This document shows, in pieces, positions 23,395 to 34,742 of a DNA stretch of 64,000 nt; the first letter of the stretch is position 1, and each line of letters starts with the position of its first letter. The notes beneath the pieces are model-generated. The model was not told the DNA's origin. It saw nothing but the letters and a program-made list of their open reading frames with translations, and did no database searches. This DNA comes from Steromphala cineraria (Eukaryota; Mollusca; Gastropoda; Trochida; Trochidae): contig OU744736.1 in assembly GCA_916613615.1 (NCBI GenBank), forward strand, positions 13,465,724 through 13,529,723, written 5' to 3'. Made by a program: the position numbers and the translations under genes.

Positions 23395-26300
23395 GGTGAT
23401 GGGGATGGTGACAAAGATGATGACTATGATGATGATGATGTTGACTCAGATATTGACTGTGATGAGAGATGATATCGTAAATATTAGAAGAGTCAGTCCC
23501 AAGTTCTCACCAAGATGGAAGCCATTATCTGAGGAGAAGAAGATGTACGTGTTATCCAGGAGACCTTTCTTATCCAGAGTGGAGACCACGTCCTCTACCA
23601 TGTCCTCAACAGACAGCAGGGTGCGCCACCTGGCGGTAGAGGGAGGGGAGATAACTCACAATTTCATGGAATCATAAAACCAATAAGGGTATTCCATATA
23701 CATGACCTTGGCGAAAGTCTTAATCTGAGAAAATCGATATTAAGGTTCTAATACAAAAGGCTTATGATGTTCAACCATTACTTTCAGCATGACTTGCCGT
23801 GGCGGCAAAGTTCAAAGGCATGAATCTTCATAGGGAGGGTTGAATAGTTCGTGCTTTTTGATTTATCTAAATATATTATGCAGTGTTGTTTCGAATTGTT
23901 GACTTATAAAAACGTTATATAGATTTGCGCGCTTATTAACTGTGGAAATTATCCTGATGGGAAATTACCCAATCTTATCTTGCATTTGTGTTGGTATTGT
24001 ATTTAGTGTTGAATTACCTTTTAATCAATGTAATTTACATAATGTGTTTACTGTCTAAAGATTTGGGGCTCTTTTCACCGAACGTTGTTTTAACAACTTT
24101 GAGGGGAAAACATCGCCTATAGTTTTTGTCTGGATAAAAATATTATCAAAAAGGTTCAAAGTTACTATACCTGTTCCTAAACTTTTTATCAATGGTTGCC
24201 ACTGTATCATTCGGCATAGGGGTTATAGCTTGATCTATCAGCCAGTGTTTGTCCTGAAACAAATAGCATAATGTGACATAAAGAAGTTTTAACCATGGAG
24301 TTCAAAACAAACTCCACTTCTTCTCTTGTTGCTTTTTTAAAGCTAAGATTCCTGGGCGTATCGATCAGAGAAAGATAGCAAAACGTACTCGATGATCTGA
24401 TTTGTATTTTCCATGTCCGTGATTAATTGAAGCTTCCATGTCTTGTCACTGATTGGTCACAGAAAGTGATGTCGTAATCTGATTGGTCACTTACTTGTCC
24501 ATGTTTGTTGAAGCTGCCATTCCTGGGCGCTGATTGGTCAGAAAAGTTCTGGCTGTACTGGGGAGCCGGGGTGAAGGGGCCATGACAAGAGGGCGTGGCC
24601 AGCATCATGAAGAACGGATCTGAGTCCTTGCTTTGTTCTTGGAGGAACATCATTGCTTGTCTATGCTGAAGGGAATAACAAGTTTTACTTACTCACATGC
24701 CTATGTTGACATCCCTCCATCAAGGACAGTACGGAATCTCGGTGTAATGATGGATAAACACCTATCGGGCAAATCACAGGCCCGGAAGACGGCCCGAGCG
24801 GCAAACTACAAGCTTCGAACCATTGGAAAGATCAGGAAGTTTCTGGATATGGATACTTCTAAAACACTAATCCATGCATACGTAACATCCCATCTCGACT
24901 ACTGCAACTCCCTCCTCTATGGCTCAAGCTCAATATCCCATCTTCAAGCAGTTCAAAATAAAGCAGCTCGACTTATCACCCGCACCAAGCCCTATGAACA
25001 CATCACTCCCGTCCTAAAGCGACTCCATTGGCTTCCGATTTGTCATCGTGTATCATTCAAACTCCTCTCAATAACGTATACCACACTTCATTCTGATGCA
25101 GCACCTAGCTATCTTAAAGATATCCTGTCTCACTACACCCCGGCCCGCTGCCTCAGATCTTCCCAGCAATTCCAACTCGACATCCCGAGCACAAAGACCA
25201 GAACAGCTGAACGTTCATTCTCTGTCTCTGCCCCTACCCTCTGGAACAGCATCCCTCTCTTCATCAGAAACTCTCCCACCATAAAATCTTTCCAGAAGAA
25301 CCTCAAAACATTTCTCTTTGTGAAGTAACTCTTTGTGTGTGAAGTGCCTCTATATGTGTTCATATGTTCTTTTGTTTTTCGCTTTTATTTCTTAAACTGT
25401 CAAGCACCATAGAGCAACTCTGTTGGATTATTCGGGGCTATATAAATGCATTATTATTATTATGGGATATATGTACGAATGTATGGCCGTTTTTATCTAA
25501 TGACGAGGCCGTTTTTTCATAGGCTATGGTCGTTTACTCTTATTTTCTATTGGCATATTCCCCGATCCGACATGCCGTTTTACGTTATATGTTATTACTC
25601 ACAATAAACATATGACTAAAAACTTAAGATATTACTCAAAATCAAAATAATGACGAAATCAATTATATGATTTTGAATAAAGAAAATTAGACTTCTATCT
25701 GCGTAGCCAATTTCGTTTTGTTTATACATTTACCAGAAACTTCCTTATTTATAAGTTTCGGTAAATAAAAGGAGAATTAATATGGAAAATCAATTAAATC
25801 TTACGATAACATCTGTGTAGTAGTCCGTGGTATAGTTTTCACCATGCTTCACCATTGTCCCGTTGATAGAGAGCTCGTAGTCGTAGTATTTCGAGTTTCC
25901 AACCTAGTGATACTTTTTAATTAGCACTGTATTAAATACAAAATGTAATGTCATTACAGAAACAAAATCAGTTTTTCAGCTTCGTAGAATATTAATCTTT
26001 GCAATCATTCAAAGACATTTCACCATTTCTTTCTCGTATAACATCATCTATAATGAATTCTATAGATACATATGATATGATATATATAAACTCGAATTAG
26101 AACACTCAAAGCGAACACATTTGTAAATTAATATGACTCCTGTTTTTTTCTCACCGAAAGGCCAATAAAATGGGTCTGTGAATACTAGCACCAACCATCT
26201 TCCTATATACGTCAAGGTATCCAAAAAAATCAAATATCATTTATGGGAGGGGAACCCCTTAATATCCGCCACTGTCAATTAAGTAAGAATGATACGGAAC

Positions 26301-29300
26301 CCGGATAGCATATTTATTGCTGGGATGGTTTAGTAACATACTTGACCACGATTTTACAATAGGATAAACAATTGTCGCAAAAACATTTAATCGATAGCCT
26401 TATAGCATATATATATATTACTACCACTTACCAACAGGCACATGTATCGCTTAAAACAGCGTTAGAAATACATATATACCCATAGACCCTATAGCAAACT
26501 GCCTAATATATAAAAGTAGGGTAGGGTCTATAAGTATATATATAGATATATATATAATATATAGTATAGATATGTCCTTATAACACTGTATTTAAGCGAT
26601 ACATGTCCCTGTGCTCTGACCCACCAGTCCGTTCCACCAGTCCCAGCCCGGGGGTATGTGAGCAACCCCTCCTGACTTCGGCATCCCGTACTGTGGGAAG
26701 AAGATATTTAGACTTTAGTCAATTAAAGGGGCAGTAGCACGTTTTTAGGGAGAATATAAGGTGATGTCAGGGAAATGAAAACAAATGGTTCAAATTGAAA
26801 GACAATGTATGTAAACGAATGAAGCAATAATAAATAAATAGTGTAAAGTTCAGCCATGTCATTCTTCTTTTGTTTACACCAAATGAATTTAAGGTGTTCA
26901 CACAAAAATGGCCGCCAATGGTTTTTATGTGAATCTCTCTTTTTTGTCCTCTTTGTACAATGAGATTGTTGATACTATCAAAATAATACATATAGCATTA
27001 ATGTACAATTATCAGTGAAAAAAAAGAAAAAAAATTGTTTTCATAAAACGTGCTACAGCTCCATTTAACATTGAATATAGAGAATCTTATACAAGTGCCC
27101 TGTTATTTTGATAATGTCAATGCCATTTCTTAAGATCCATAAATATATTTATATGAAATATTTTGTGTGGTTTTTTTTTTTGGTTTTTTTTTTCATTTCC
27201 CTTTTTTCAGGTATACATACAGGGTTGTGTACAACGTCACATAAAAGGACATGTGTAATTATACATATTTATACAGAGACACAAATGTACAATGTAAATC
27301 AAAATTGTCTAATCATTGTTTCTAAATAGAATGTGTAAAATAGACCAAAGTTTCAAGAAATATGTTTCCTGGTTTTGGTTGATGTAAATATATTTGGTGA
27401 TATTATTATACTGTATTATTTGTCCTTTGATAAAAGAAAAATTTGGGGTACATCCTTTCTTACTACAATTGAATATGATGTGCTTAACTAATATGATCAT
27501 AGCATTTAATGCATAATTATTTTTCCCTTTCACTCCAAACAGTACTTGAGAGATTGTAAAACTAAGTTGAACATCTACAGTATTGAGCCACATTTTGTGT
27601 GTTAATGTTGCCTTATTTTTTAATGAAAAGGATGATATATCTGATCACGGCACTACCATTTCACTTCAACAAGTTAATGTCGTTCAACATTGTGATGTCA
27701 TTACTTTCTTAAAAACACATTTTTCGATCTCAAGTATATTATCTCTAGCGACCATTTGAAAAAAGGCTAAAGCCATAGAGATATTTGCTTGACCACGTTG
27801 GTCATGTGCATTTTCGAAACTATTGTGAAATGTATCACCCGAGCGCTAGCGACTTTTTATTACAACTTGTTAAAATAGACAAACTAACAGATTTTGAAAT
27901 AAACTAAATGTCAATTATTTAATACGATTTATCAGACTTTCTTTTTTTACTTACAGCATTTAGATATTTTCCTGCAAAGAAGCTGGTGTAACCTTGTTGT
28001 TTGAGAAGGGTGGGGAATGCTTTAGGTTCCTGTGTCTGTTGCCAGCTGGTGCTACTACATCCCCCCTCGAAGGAGTTGTTGAGTGCTCCGTGGTTGTGGA
28101 CAAACTTGCCGGTGAAGATACTGGATCGACTCGGACAGCACAGCGGGCTAGATACAAACTGTAGAGGAAGACAGGGGTCAAGATTTGATATTTTGTCTGG
28201 TGTTTTAACGCACAGGGGTTCGAAACTCTGAATGATTTAATACGCTCTTTAATTTTTTTTAAACTCGTTCTATCCATAGCCAATAAATCATAGACTTGTC
28301 ATAAGATAAATATTCTAATTTACTTAGCCAAATTTGTAAAAGAAACTCTTAAATCAAGATTTGTTGAAAAGGCGTATCAGATCATTTTGTCATTATCAAA
28401 ATGTTGTTCAGAGTTGTATTTTATAATATAATTTGGCCTAAGGTCTATACTGTCGAATAGGAGGAATATCGTTTTTAAAGCGGTGACAGAGAAGTTGATG
28501 TCGGAGTTGGAGAATTTTAGTTAATAGGGATGCTGGTTTAGGGGATGTAAGTCTAGGTAGGTTGCCAATGGAGAGGGCTTACGTCTAAAAAGGCACGTTA
28601 ATGTAGAAGTGTGTACTTTTAAAAAGGTTAGTTTTGAGGGACGTGGTCTAAAAGTGGCAATAGATTTATATATTGCTGTAGACGCTTTTGAATTTGGAAT
28701 GAATTTTGTGAAATGAGATGATGGTTTTGAGGTAGGTAAGCTTACTATTCAAAGTAATATTCTTAAAACCGAATTTCAGTAGGGAACTTGTTTAGAGTTT
28801 AGAGGCACGACGATATAGAAATAAAGAATTAAGATTATGTGTGTCCTAAGATAAGTTTTATGTTCGAAACTTCGTCAACTTACCATATTATTAAATATTA
28901 TTCCTTTGTCTCCGACCAACCGCTTTGTCTTCTGCATTGGCGTCTGAAAAGATTTCCTGACCAGATACTTAATCAATCATCATTCCATGCACCGATATGA
29001 ATTTGCCTTTACGGAATATATTTTGAGGGATAGAAAGCTGACAAATACGTTTTAACATGTTTCAAGGAAAAATGAAAAGATGAAAAAACCAGGGCAAAGC
29101 GCGCCCCCTAACATATAAGCGTGTTTTCTGGGCACATCAACATGTTTGGGATGCAACTTGCAGCATGTCTCTAATTCTCGTCAGATAAGCTATTGTATGA
29201 CAAATGTTTTTTAACCTACCACGTCTGCATAAAGAGATATAAACGAAAATGTATTTCGACAAAGGCGGTGCACTTTGCCCCGTAGTTTGGGGCAAAGCGC

Positions 29301-32148
29301 CCATGGGAAAATGTGATATGTCAAATACCTATAATAAGCCATTACCATAAAAAAAAGTGCCATGCACCTCACGGGCACCCTTTAAAAACTTAAACAAATA
29401 ATACAAACCAAGGCTCAGTATGCAAAGAACGACACAAATTTTTTTATATGTCATGGACCTAGAATTTGGAAGTTCTCAACCAACTACTTACATGATTGCT
29501 ATATACGAATTACTAAGAACTATGAGAGTCTTGACAATTTAACTCATACAAAGTAAGAAAGAAATAAAGAAATTGATTGGTTTTAAAGACAAATTTCACA
29601 GTTTACAAACATATGATCTCTGCCGGACTTGCCCATACGGCATATCTTCTTAATTGTTTAGGGATAAACGAAATATATAATAAATATCAAAACTAATGCT
29701 AAATAATCAAATAACATATAAATGATTTCAAAAGAAATAAAAATCCTATGATATAATTTTTATACTTCATTGATAATATCACTTTTTTATAAATACAGGA
29801 AAATTATAGAATGAAAATTACAATTCTATTTTACGATATTTGCTTAAGAAAAATAATTAACATCTCTGACACTAAAGTGTTGACCATAAAAAACATTTGA
29901 GATCACTCGGGGCAAAGCGCTCCCCCCCCCCCCCCCCCCCCCCCCCCGGCTCACTTTGCCCCTTTGAGGGTAGCATTCGATATGTGCATCATAGAAAAAT
30001 AATTTAAGCAATGAATTACAAAACTCCTAATTCAATGAATAGGTGATATATTTTTGTTTAATTAGTACACTAGAGTTCAATGTTGCGTTTTGTGTTTCTA
30101 TGAAATATGTGAATTCGGACAGATTCTTTCCTTATAGAAAAATGACGTTTTCTAAACTTTTTGCAATGGTAAATCTACAACTCAATCTAACGATGCAAAC
30201 GTGGATAACAACGTTTCTTAACGCTTGTTTTCATCGGTTGATAATGACAAACCACGCCATTTGTCGATCGTTAAGGAGAAATAAGGCTTGGTCACTTTGC
30301 CCCGACGGCGCGCTTTGCCCTGGTCTCCCCTAGATGGAGTTTGATAAATGGTTTACATGGTTACAGAATGGTTTATTGATACATGGTTGGTTGATGGGCT
30401 ATTGACTGATGATCATTGTTTCACCTGATATTTGTTGATTGATTTAAGGTGAATCAATGGACGAATCGGACATGATTGAACATATCATTGTTGAATGATT
30501 GATAGACTAACGGCTGAATATTGACGCATTTTGATTAATTAATGAATAGATGATTCGTCATGAGATTAATTATTAATGTTGAATGCATGAAGAGATTAAA
30601 TAAAGTTGGTTACTTGATAAATGAATTAATTAATTAAATAATTCATGTATGAATGATAAATCGATAAATTGGTGGATGGTGATGGTGATGGTGGCTTTTT
30701 TTAAAGTTAACTGATGGATTGATGAATGGTTGAATGAATATATTGATGTTAAATTACTTGATTCGCAAGTGGAAAGATAAGGAACATTGACCGATTGGTT
30801 TTACGGATGATTGAATTATGGGTTAATGAGTGCATGAATGGTTTTCTGGTGAATAATGTTATTTTTTAGACGACTAAAGGTTGATGGATGAATGTGTACT
30901 TGATAGATATACACTTTACGGGGTAAAAGTAAATTGATTGGTTGACTGAGGGTTGAATGGTTAAAGATTATTAAAAGGTCGACTGACGAATAAATGATAA
31001 TTGAAAGATGAATGCATATCTGATGTTATTCGATATATGCGACATTTATTGATGCATAGTTGATTGATTAGTACATAACTTGACGGACATCGTTGTGTGA
31101 TGATCAATTTGTCCGATGTAGGTTGAACTTGAAAGACGGTAATAATTGATGAAATGGATGAATGTAGACTCCAGTTTGGGCGGATTTATTTTTTAATATA
31201 GCACGTTTTTAGGGGGAATATAAGGTGATGTCAGGAAAATGAAAATTAATGGTTCCAATTGAAAGACAATGTATTTAAACTACATGAAGCAGTAGATAAT
31301 TCAAATATATAATGTAAAGTTTAGCCATACGATTCCTTTTTCTAACACAAACTGAATAAAAGGTGTTCACACAAAATGGCCGCCAATGGATTTTATCTTA
31401 ATCTCTATACTTTGTCCTCTTACTATGGATGATTGGTTGTGTTATGAGATTTTTGACACTATCAACATAATACAGTTAGCATAAACGTACCATTATCAGT
31501 TAAAATTTTGAAATATAAAATTTTCAAAAAACGTGCTACTGCCCTTTTAATAAATATTTACAAATATAACTAATTAATGACATAATGTTTGGATATGGGA
31601 CCGTTGGATGAAGGTTTAACAATGTTCAATTCACTAAATGGTATGAACTTTTCGTTATGAACGGTTATAAGTCTGCTATCAAATAAACTTGAACCAAATA
31701 GTAATATACTGAGAATTATCTTCGCAAAATTATTTTCATTTGACAACTTACGATTATTATTTATTAGCCTTTACGGTATTTACAAAATGGATAAAATTCA
31801 ATGTTGAGGGTTGAGACAAAAAAAGCAAACGTAAACATTTTACTCCGGATAATACTTTATGATTTATGTTTAAAGACAGGACACCGAGTTATAATAAAAA
31901 AAATAGAAACAGCACGACTAGAACGGTTTTAGAATGAATACGGTATCGATCAGTCACACCCACACCGATATGATCATGATAAGGCGATTAAAACATTTGA
32001 CATCTCTTGTACACACCTGTCCCCCTATTTTCACATCTTGATCATCAGTCAACACGAACACAATGTTGGGCGACTTGCTCTCTGAGATAGAAATCGTGTA
32101 TTGTAGAGTAAATATCAATATAAGGGCGGCTGTAATGGGCGCCGCCAT
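20155..32148 (-). CDS. GNS: N-acetylglucosamine-6-sulfatase (lysosomal GNS), 12 exons
   Basis: Exons in gene order: 32017-32148, 28884-28943, 27955-28158, 26625-26690, 25805-25903, 24495-24665, 24171-24253, 23511-23629, 22643-22746, 22009-22224, 21543-21653, 20155-20310. All join in frame with GT-AG introns to 506 residues (human GNS 552). The enzyme removes 6-sulfate from N-acetylglucosamine of heparan and keratan sulfate in lysosomes. Seen: N-terminal signal peptide ([15 protein letters not shown]); metal-binding LTDDQD (D35-D36); the CCPSR sulfatase signature whose first Cys (C71) is the formylglycine site; TGK (K82); SSDNGFH (D306, N307, H310); and a GNS-specific tail with [18 protein letters not shown] and several Cys. 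PFFMMLATP and [13 protein letters not shown] are also GNS-like. The start is the ATG at 32148; the in-frame codon at 32160 is GTG. The introns carry many transposons. A relic of exon 1 lies at 10680. Confidence 0.95.
20461..20570. repeat. 110-bp near-perfect palindrome in GNS intron 11
   Basis: The arms CAGGGTCTAGATTTTCGAAG... and its complement are about 37 bp each and identical, around a loop of about 36 bp. The flanking bases AT/AT keep the symmetry. It looks like a small foldback MITE. Confidence 0.85.
21306..21435 (-). mobile_element. Degenerate TTAA MITE family A fragment
   Basis: It begins TTAAAGGGGCTGTAGGACC and shares later words (GTGAACACCTTTT, AGAAAGGGAAACGCATAGG) with the inverted copies. 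The right end is not recognisable. Confidence 0.55.
22443..22499 (-). mobile_element. TTAA MITE family A terminal fragment
   Basis: Only about 57 bp of one end remain, reading into AACGTGCTACTGCCCCT and followed by TTAA at 22500-22503. It lies in GNS intron 9. Confidence 0.75.
23010..23470 (+). repeat. GAT/ATG microsatellite tract in GNS intron 8
   Basis: About 460 bp of interrupted GAT/GAC trinucleotides, with an uninterrupted run of about 50 bp near 23340-23392. It lies about 40-120 bp from the exon 8 donor. Methionine-rich open frames here are artefacts of the repeat. Confidence 0.9.
24690..25462 (+). mobile_element. 5'-truncated LINE (CR1/L2/Jockey-type) in GNS intron 5
   Basis: An open frame to the stop at 25326-25328 encodes the reverse-transcriptase C-terminus: [51 protein letters not shown] and [14 protein letters not shown] motifs. 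A 3' UTR follows, ending GGGCTATATAAATGCATT and (ATT)n at about 25440-25462. No protein upstream of these motifs is present. The frame is uninterrupted, so the copy is young. Its orientation is opposite to GNS. Confidence 0.85.
26436..26613. repeat. Foldback element at the GNS exon 4 donor
   Basis: The outer arms GGCACATGTATCGCTTAAAA (about 26438) and TTTAAGCGATACATGTCCC (26591-26609) are inverted. The inner TATAGACCCTA words also pair, and the centre is AT-rich. The element edge is 11 bases from the GTGGGT donor at 26624. Confidence 0.75.
26727..27064 (+). mobile_element. TTAA MITE family A, full copy in GNS intron 3
   Basis: AGGGGCAGTAGCACGTTTTT follows TTAA (26723-26726). The right end ACGTGCTACAGCTCCAT is followed by TTAA (27065-27068). 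Confidence 0.85.
29085..30330 (+). mobile_element. GCAAAGCGC element copy 1 (non-autonomous DNA transposon)
   Basis: About 1.25 kb in GNS intron 1. The right end is GCCCTGGTCTCCCC, followed by TA (30331-30332); the left end is slightly decayed. GGGCAAAGCGC motifs recur at the left end, near 29265-29305, near 29909-29960 and at the right end. A 26-base C run at 29922-29947 replaces the 6-C run of the other copies. No transposase frame. Confidence 0.85.
30335..31190 (+). repeat. Cryptic simple repeat rich in GATTGATGAATG words
   Basis: About 850 bp of irregular repetition of TTGATTGATTGA, GATGAATGGTTGA and similar words without a fixed period. It lies in GNS intron 1. No coding capacity. Confidence 0.7.
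31197..31546 (+). mobile_element. TTAA MITE family A copy in GNS intron 1
   Basis: The left end lacks the AGGGGCAG terminus but follows TTAA (31193-31196). The right end AACGTGCTACTGCCCTT meets TTAA (31547-31550). The interior matches the family. Confidence 0.8.
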
Positions 32149-32155
32149 TTTGTTT

Positions 32156-32200
32156 GTCACATGACGGATTATAAATCACGTGAACAATATTTTACTTCCG
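32156..32200 (-). promoter_or_regulatory. CLEAR-like E-boxes and ETS site at the GNS promoter
   Basis: Just upstream of the GNS ATG lie GTCACATGAC (32156-32165), one base from the lysosomal CLEAR palindrome GTCACGTGAC, and TCACGTGA (32176-32183), its exact core. CGGAAGT (32194-32200, minus strand) is an ETS-type site. The start context AAAATGGCGGC resembles a YY1/start-codon motif. No TATA box. TFEB-type control is the inference. Both E-boxes persist in recognisable form in the dead copy at 10645-10672. Confidence 0.6.
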
Positions 32201-33184
32201 CTTCTATATTCTGAAAGATATCGAAGTAAATTTACGATGTGCTTTTATTTATATATAACAATATATTTTTTGGCAATAAAGAGGCATTTAATCAACTCTA
32301 TAATATTATTTTTTGTCCCAAAATCCGAAATGTTAAAAAACTTTGTTAGATATTTTTCAGAAAGGAATGAATGGTTGTTTGGGCATTTGAGTCAATGCCC
32401 AATCAGTTATTAAGTGTAGGATAAAACATGACCCGGAGGCTTACGGGCATTTCCCGAGGGAATAAATCCACAGAAACAGTGGGAAAACACTTTTGTACTT
32501 AGGTATAAGGGGGAAGACACAGTAATAAAACCCTTAGCTTAGTATGTGATGCACGTGCAGCCAGCATTTATCTGCCGTGGTACACTGACTAGCATGATTT
32601 TCACTTTAGAACCACCTATAACATTGTACCTACTTCAGTGCTGTCACAATAGCTCCATCCGGAGTGGGAAGTTTGTGTTTTCGAGACATCTTAACATCAA
32701 AAACATTTGCAGATTGGGAAATTAAATTTGTGTTATCTTTCAAAATTGATAGTTAGTTGACATCTTGACTTTGAAACATTATTTATTAACATTATTGCCA
32801 GGGGCAGATGGACATAATCAGACCGGAGGGAAATTACGCAAAATAGTGTCGAAGTGACAAGAGCAGGAATGATTGCATCTATAAGCAGGGTTTATCGTCG
32901 TTTCTGTATGCTTTTCACTTTTATGACGAAAACCTACACATCTTAATAAGAGAACCTTGGAATTGTGCATAGAAAATATTTATGTTTCGCAGGAAGTAGA
33001 AACAATTAGATTATAAAGTCTCTGTGTCAGAGAGTAACAAGTGACTGTACTCTATAATTCCAATGAGCCTTAATTACTGAAATTCAATGTTCATTTTTCT
33101 TAACCACTCTTGAAGTAAACGAAAGATAAAAGACTTATAAGTTCAAATAACACTTTGTACAATTTATCAACAAATTCAAATAAA

Positions 33185-33415
33185 GGCCAAATACATGGGA
33201 TAGAAAGGTAGACATCTGATTGGAGGCAATCCAAGCTAGTTGTGAAATAAGCGACGCCCTTTTAAAAGTGGTCATTCACAAAGCCTCGGTCATAACCGTA
33301 TGCTACAGCAAAGCTATCAATGAAATTTAACATCTAGGGTAGATTACTTTACAAAGCATCGCTTATTACGGCTTGGGCAATTATATAATGGGATTTCACA
33401 AGGGTCAAACTCTAA
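33185..33415. mobile_element. Relic of MITE family C
   Basis: Internal words such as GGATAGAAAGGTAGACATCTG and GATTGGAGGCAATC, and a CAAAGCTATCAATGAAA segment, match the reverse complement of the element at 8241-8678 and the copy at 43401-44013. The terminal repeats are not visible. It lies in the spacer of the right paralogous block. Confidence 0.7.
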
Positions 33416-33479
33416 TATGCCTTTTCATTTTGAAGCTGAAAAGAGAGAGAGATTATTCAAAATATAAATATACTTTATT

Positions 33480-34742
33480 TACAAATAAATACATCTGTCA
33501 CAAATCGATGACAGTTTCAAATAGATGTTTTACATTCACATCATTTCTTAGTTATCAAATGTCAATATTTATAAAGTCCATATTCTATAATCTACATCTG
33601 TTAAATGTGATCTCAACTTTCCAAAAATGAACTCTTCACCTGACCATAGTTGAATCTGAGAGCTTTGCAGGCTTTGACAACGCCACATGCACCTTCCTCA
33701 AAAGTGGTCCTCCTTCCCCAGTGTAGCCTTTTGGCATTCACAAAACAGTGGAAGGTCTTCCTAGTGTTCATCCCCTGTACTTTAACTATGTGGTAGAAGA
33801 AGATACCACTGCCAAAATGGATCTCTCCGGCGTAGATAATCTTGGAAAATTTGTTGGTGAATCCGTGGGCAATTTCATGAGCAACAACGCCGAGACCGAC
33901 AAGAGGATAGAAGAAGTCCGAACCGTCTCCAAATACCAAGTCCCGACCATTAAAGATGCTGTATCATACTTGCAAGCGGTTCAGGATGTAACTTAGCTAT
34001 TGAGAAATGAAATACATCACTTTGTAGAAATATCTTTCGTCGAAATTTTGATATCATATTTAGATTGTTTAATCAACAATATCATACTTATTTCGACGCT
34101 TCAAGCACAGTACCCCTCTTAGAAAGGGCATGTCATTTTGTGAACCCGCTTTCGGTGACGTAATCATTATGCTTGTAGGATTTACACCGTGTCTCAACTA
34201 CCGTAATTGCGTTCGATGGGTATCAACTTTGACAGCAACGAATACCTAATTCGGAGAAAAAGAATATAAAATCTAGTTGAGCGCGACAAAGACGGTTTTC
34301 AAGAGTACATTTAGAAACCGGAAGTTGTGAAATGGTCACACTTGATTCGCCCTTATGTCGACTGCTGTTTCGGTATTATTTGGTAAATTATCTCCTATTT
34401 GATGAATTTTGGTCCGATTTTCTCAAGGTTGGTCGCTAAATTTTTCTAAAAATACAACGTGTACATTACAAATACTTTTAAAATTATTGCACTATGATAT
34501 AGCATCTTTAAAGTACGCAACTCCCTTCCTCTTTCCATAGTGGACGTATATGGCAGGCTTGTGGCTCAAAGGGTTGATCTTATACCAGTCCTTAAAGACC
34601 TCGTTGACAACAGTTCCGTAGTACATAGCATCAAGAACAGGCGAGTAGGCGCCATTGATGCCGTCAGAATAACCCTTGGAACATGTGAACTTTGCAGTTG
34701 CTCCACCTCTTGATCATTTTCCTAGCTTCAAGTCTACTACTC
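33480..34742 (-). pseudogene. Broken copy of the M4 metalloprotease gene
   Basis: The minus strand matches gene positions 7423-7657 (copy 34508-34742), then 7654 to the stop and 3' UTR (copy about 33953 down to 33480). A TTAA element (33954-34507) splits it at the TTAA corresponding to 7654-7657. The HEIAH zinc site survives. About 190 bases after YAGE are deleted, removing the third zinc ligand, and no signal peptide, propeptide or repeat linker is present. It cannot encode an active enzyme. The 3' UTR matches the intact gene but lacks its MITE. The upstream end is cut by a second TTAA element. Confidence 0.93.
33954..34507 (+). mobile_element. TTAA element family B inserted in the M4 pseudogene
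   Basis: 554 bp, starting AGATGCTGTATCATACTTGC and ending in the near-complement GCACTATGATATAGCATCT. TTAA flanks it at 33950-33953 and 34508-34511. The intact M4 gene has one TTAA (7654-7657) at this spot, so target and duplication are certain. No open frame. Confidence 0.92.

Noticed and set aside
23001..23677. Met/Asp-rich open frames
   Set aside because: Translations of the GAT microsatellite; the end overlaps GNS exon 8 on the opposite strand.
26621..26624. GNS exon 4 ending one codon later at the GTCAGA donor
   Set aside because: It would leave an extra base and break the phase with exon 5; the GTGGGT donor after CTG gives a continuous frame matching the family.
31954..32160. GNS start at 32160
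   Set aside because: The codon there is GTG; the in-frame ATG at 32148 begins a good signal peptide and is conserved in the relic at 10680.
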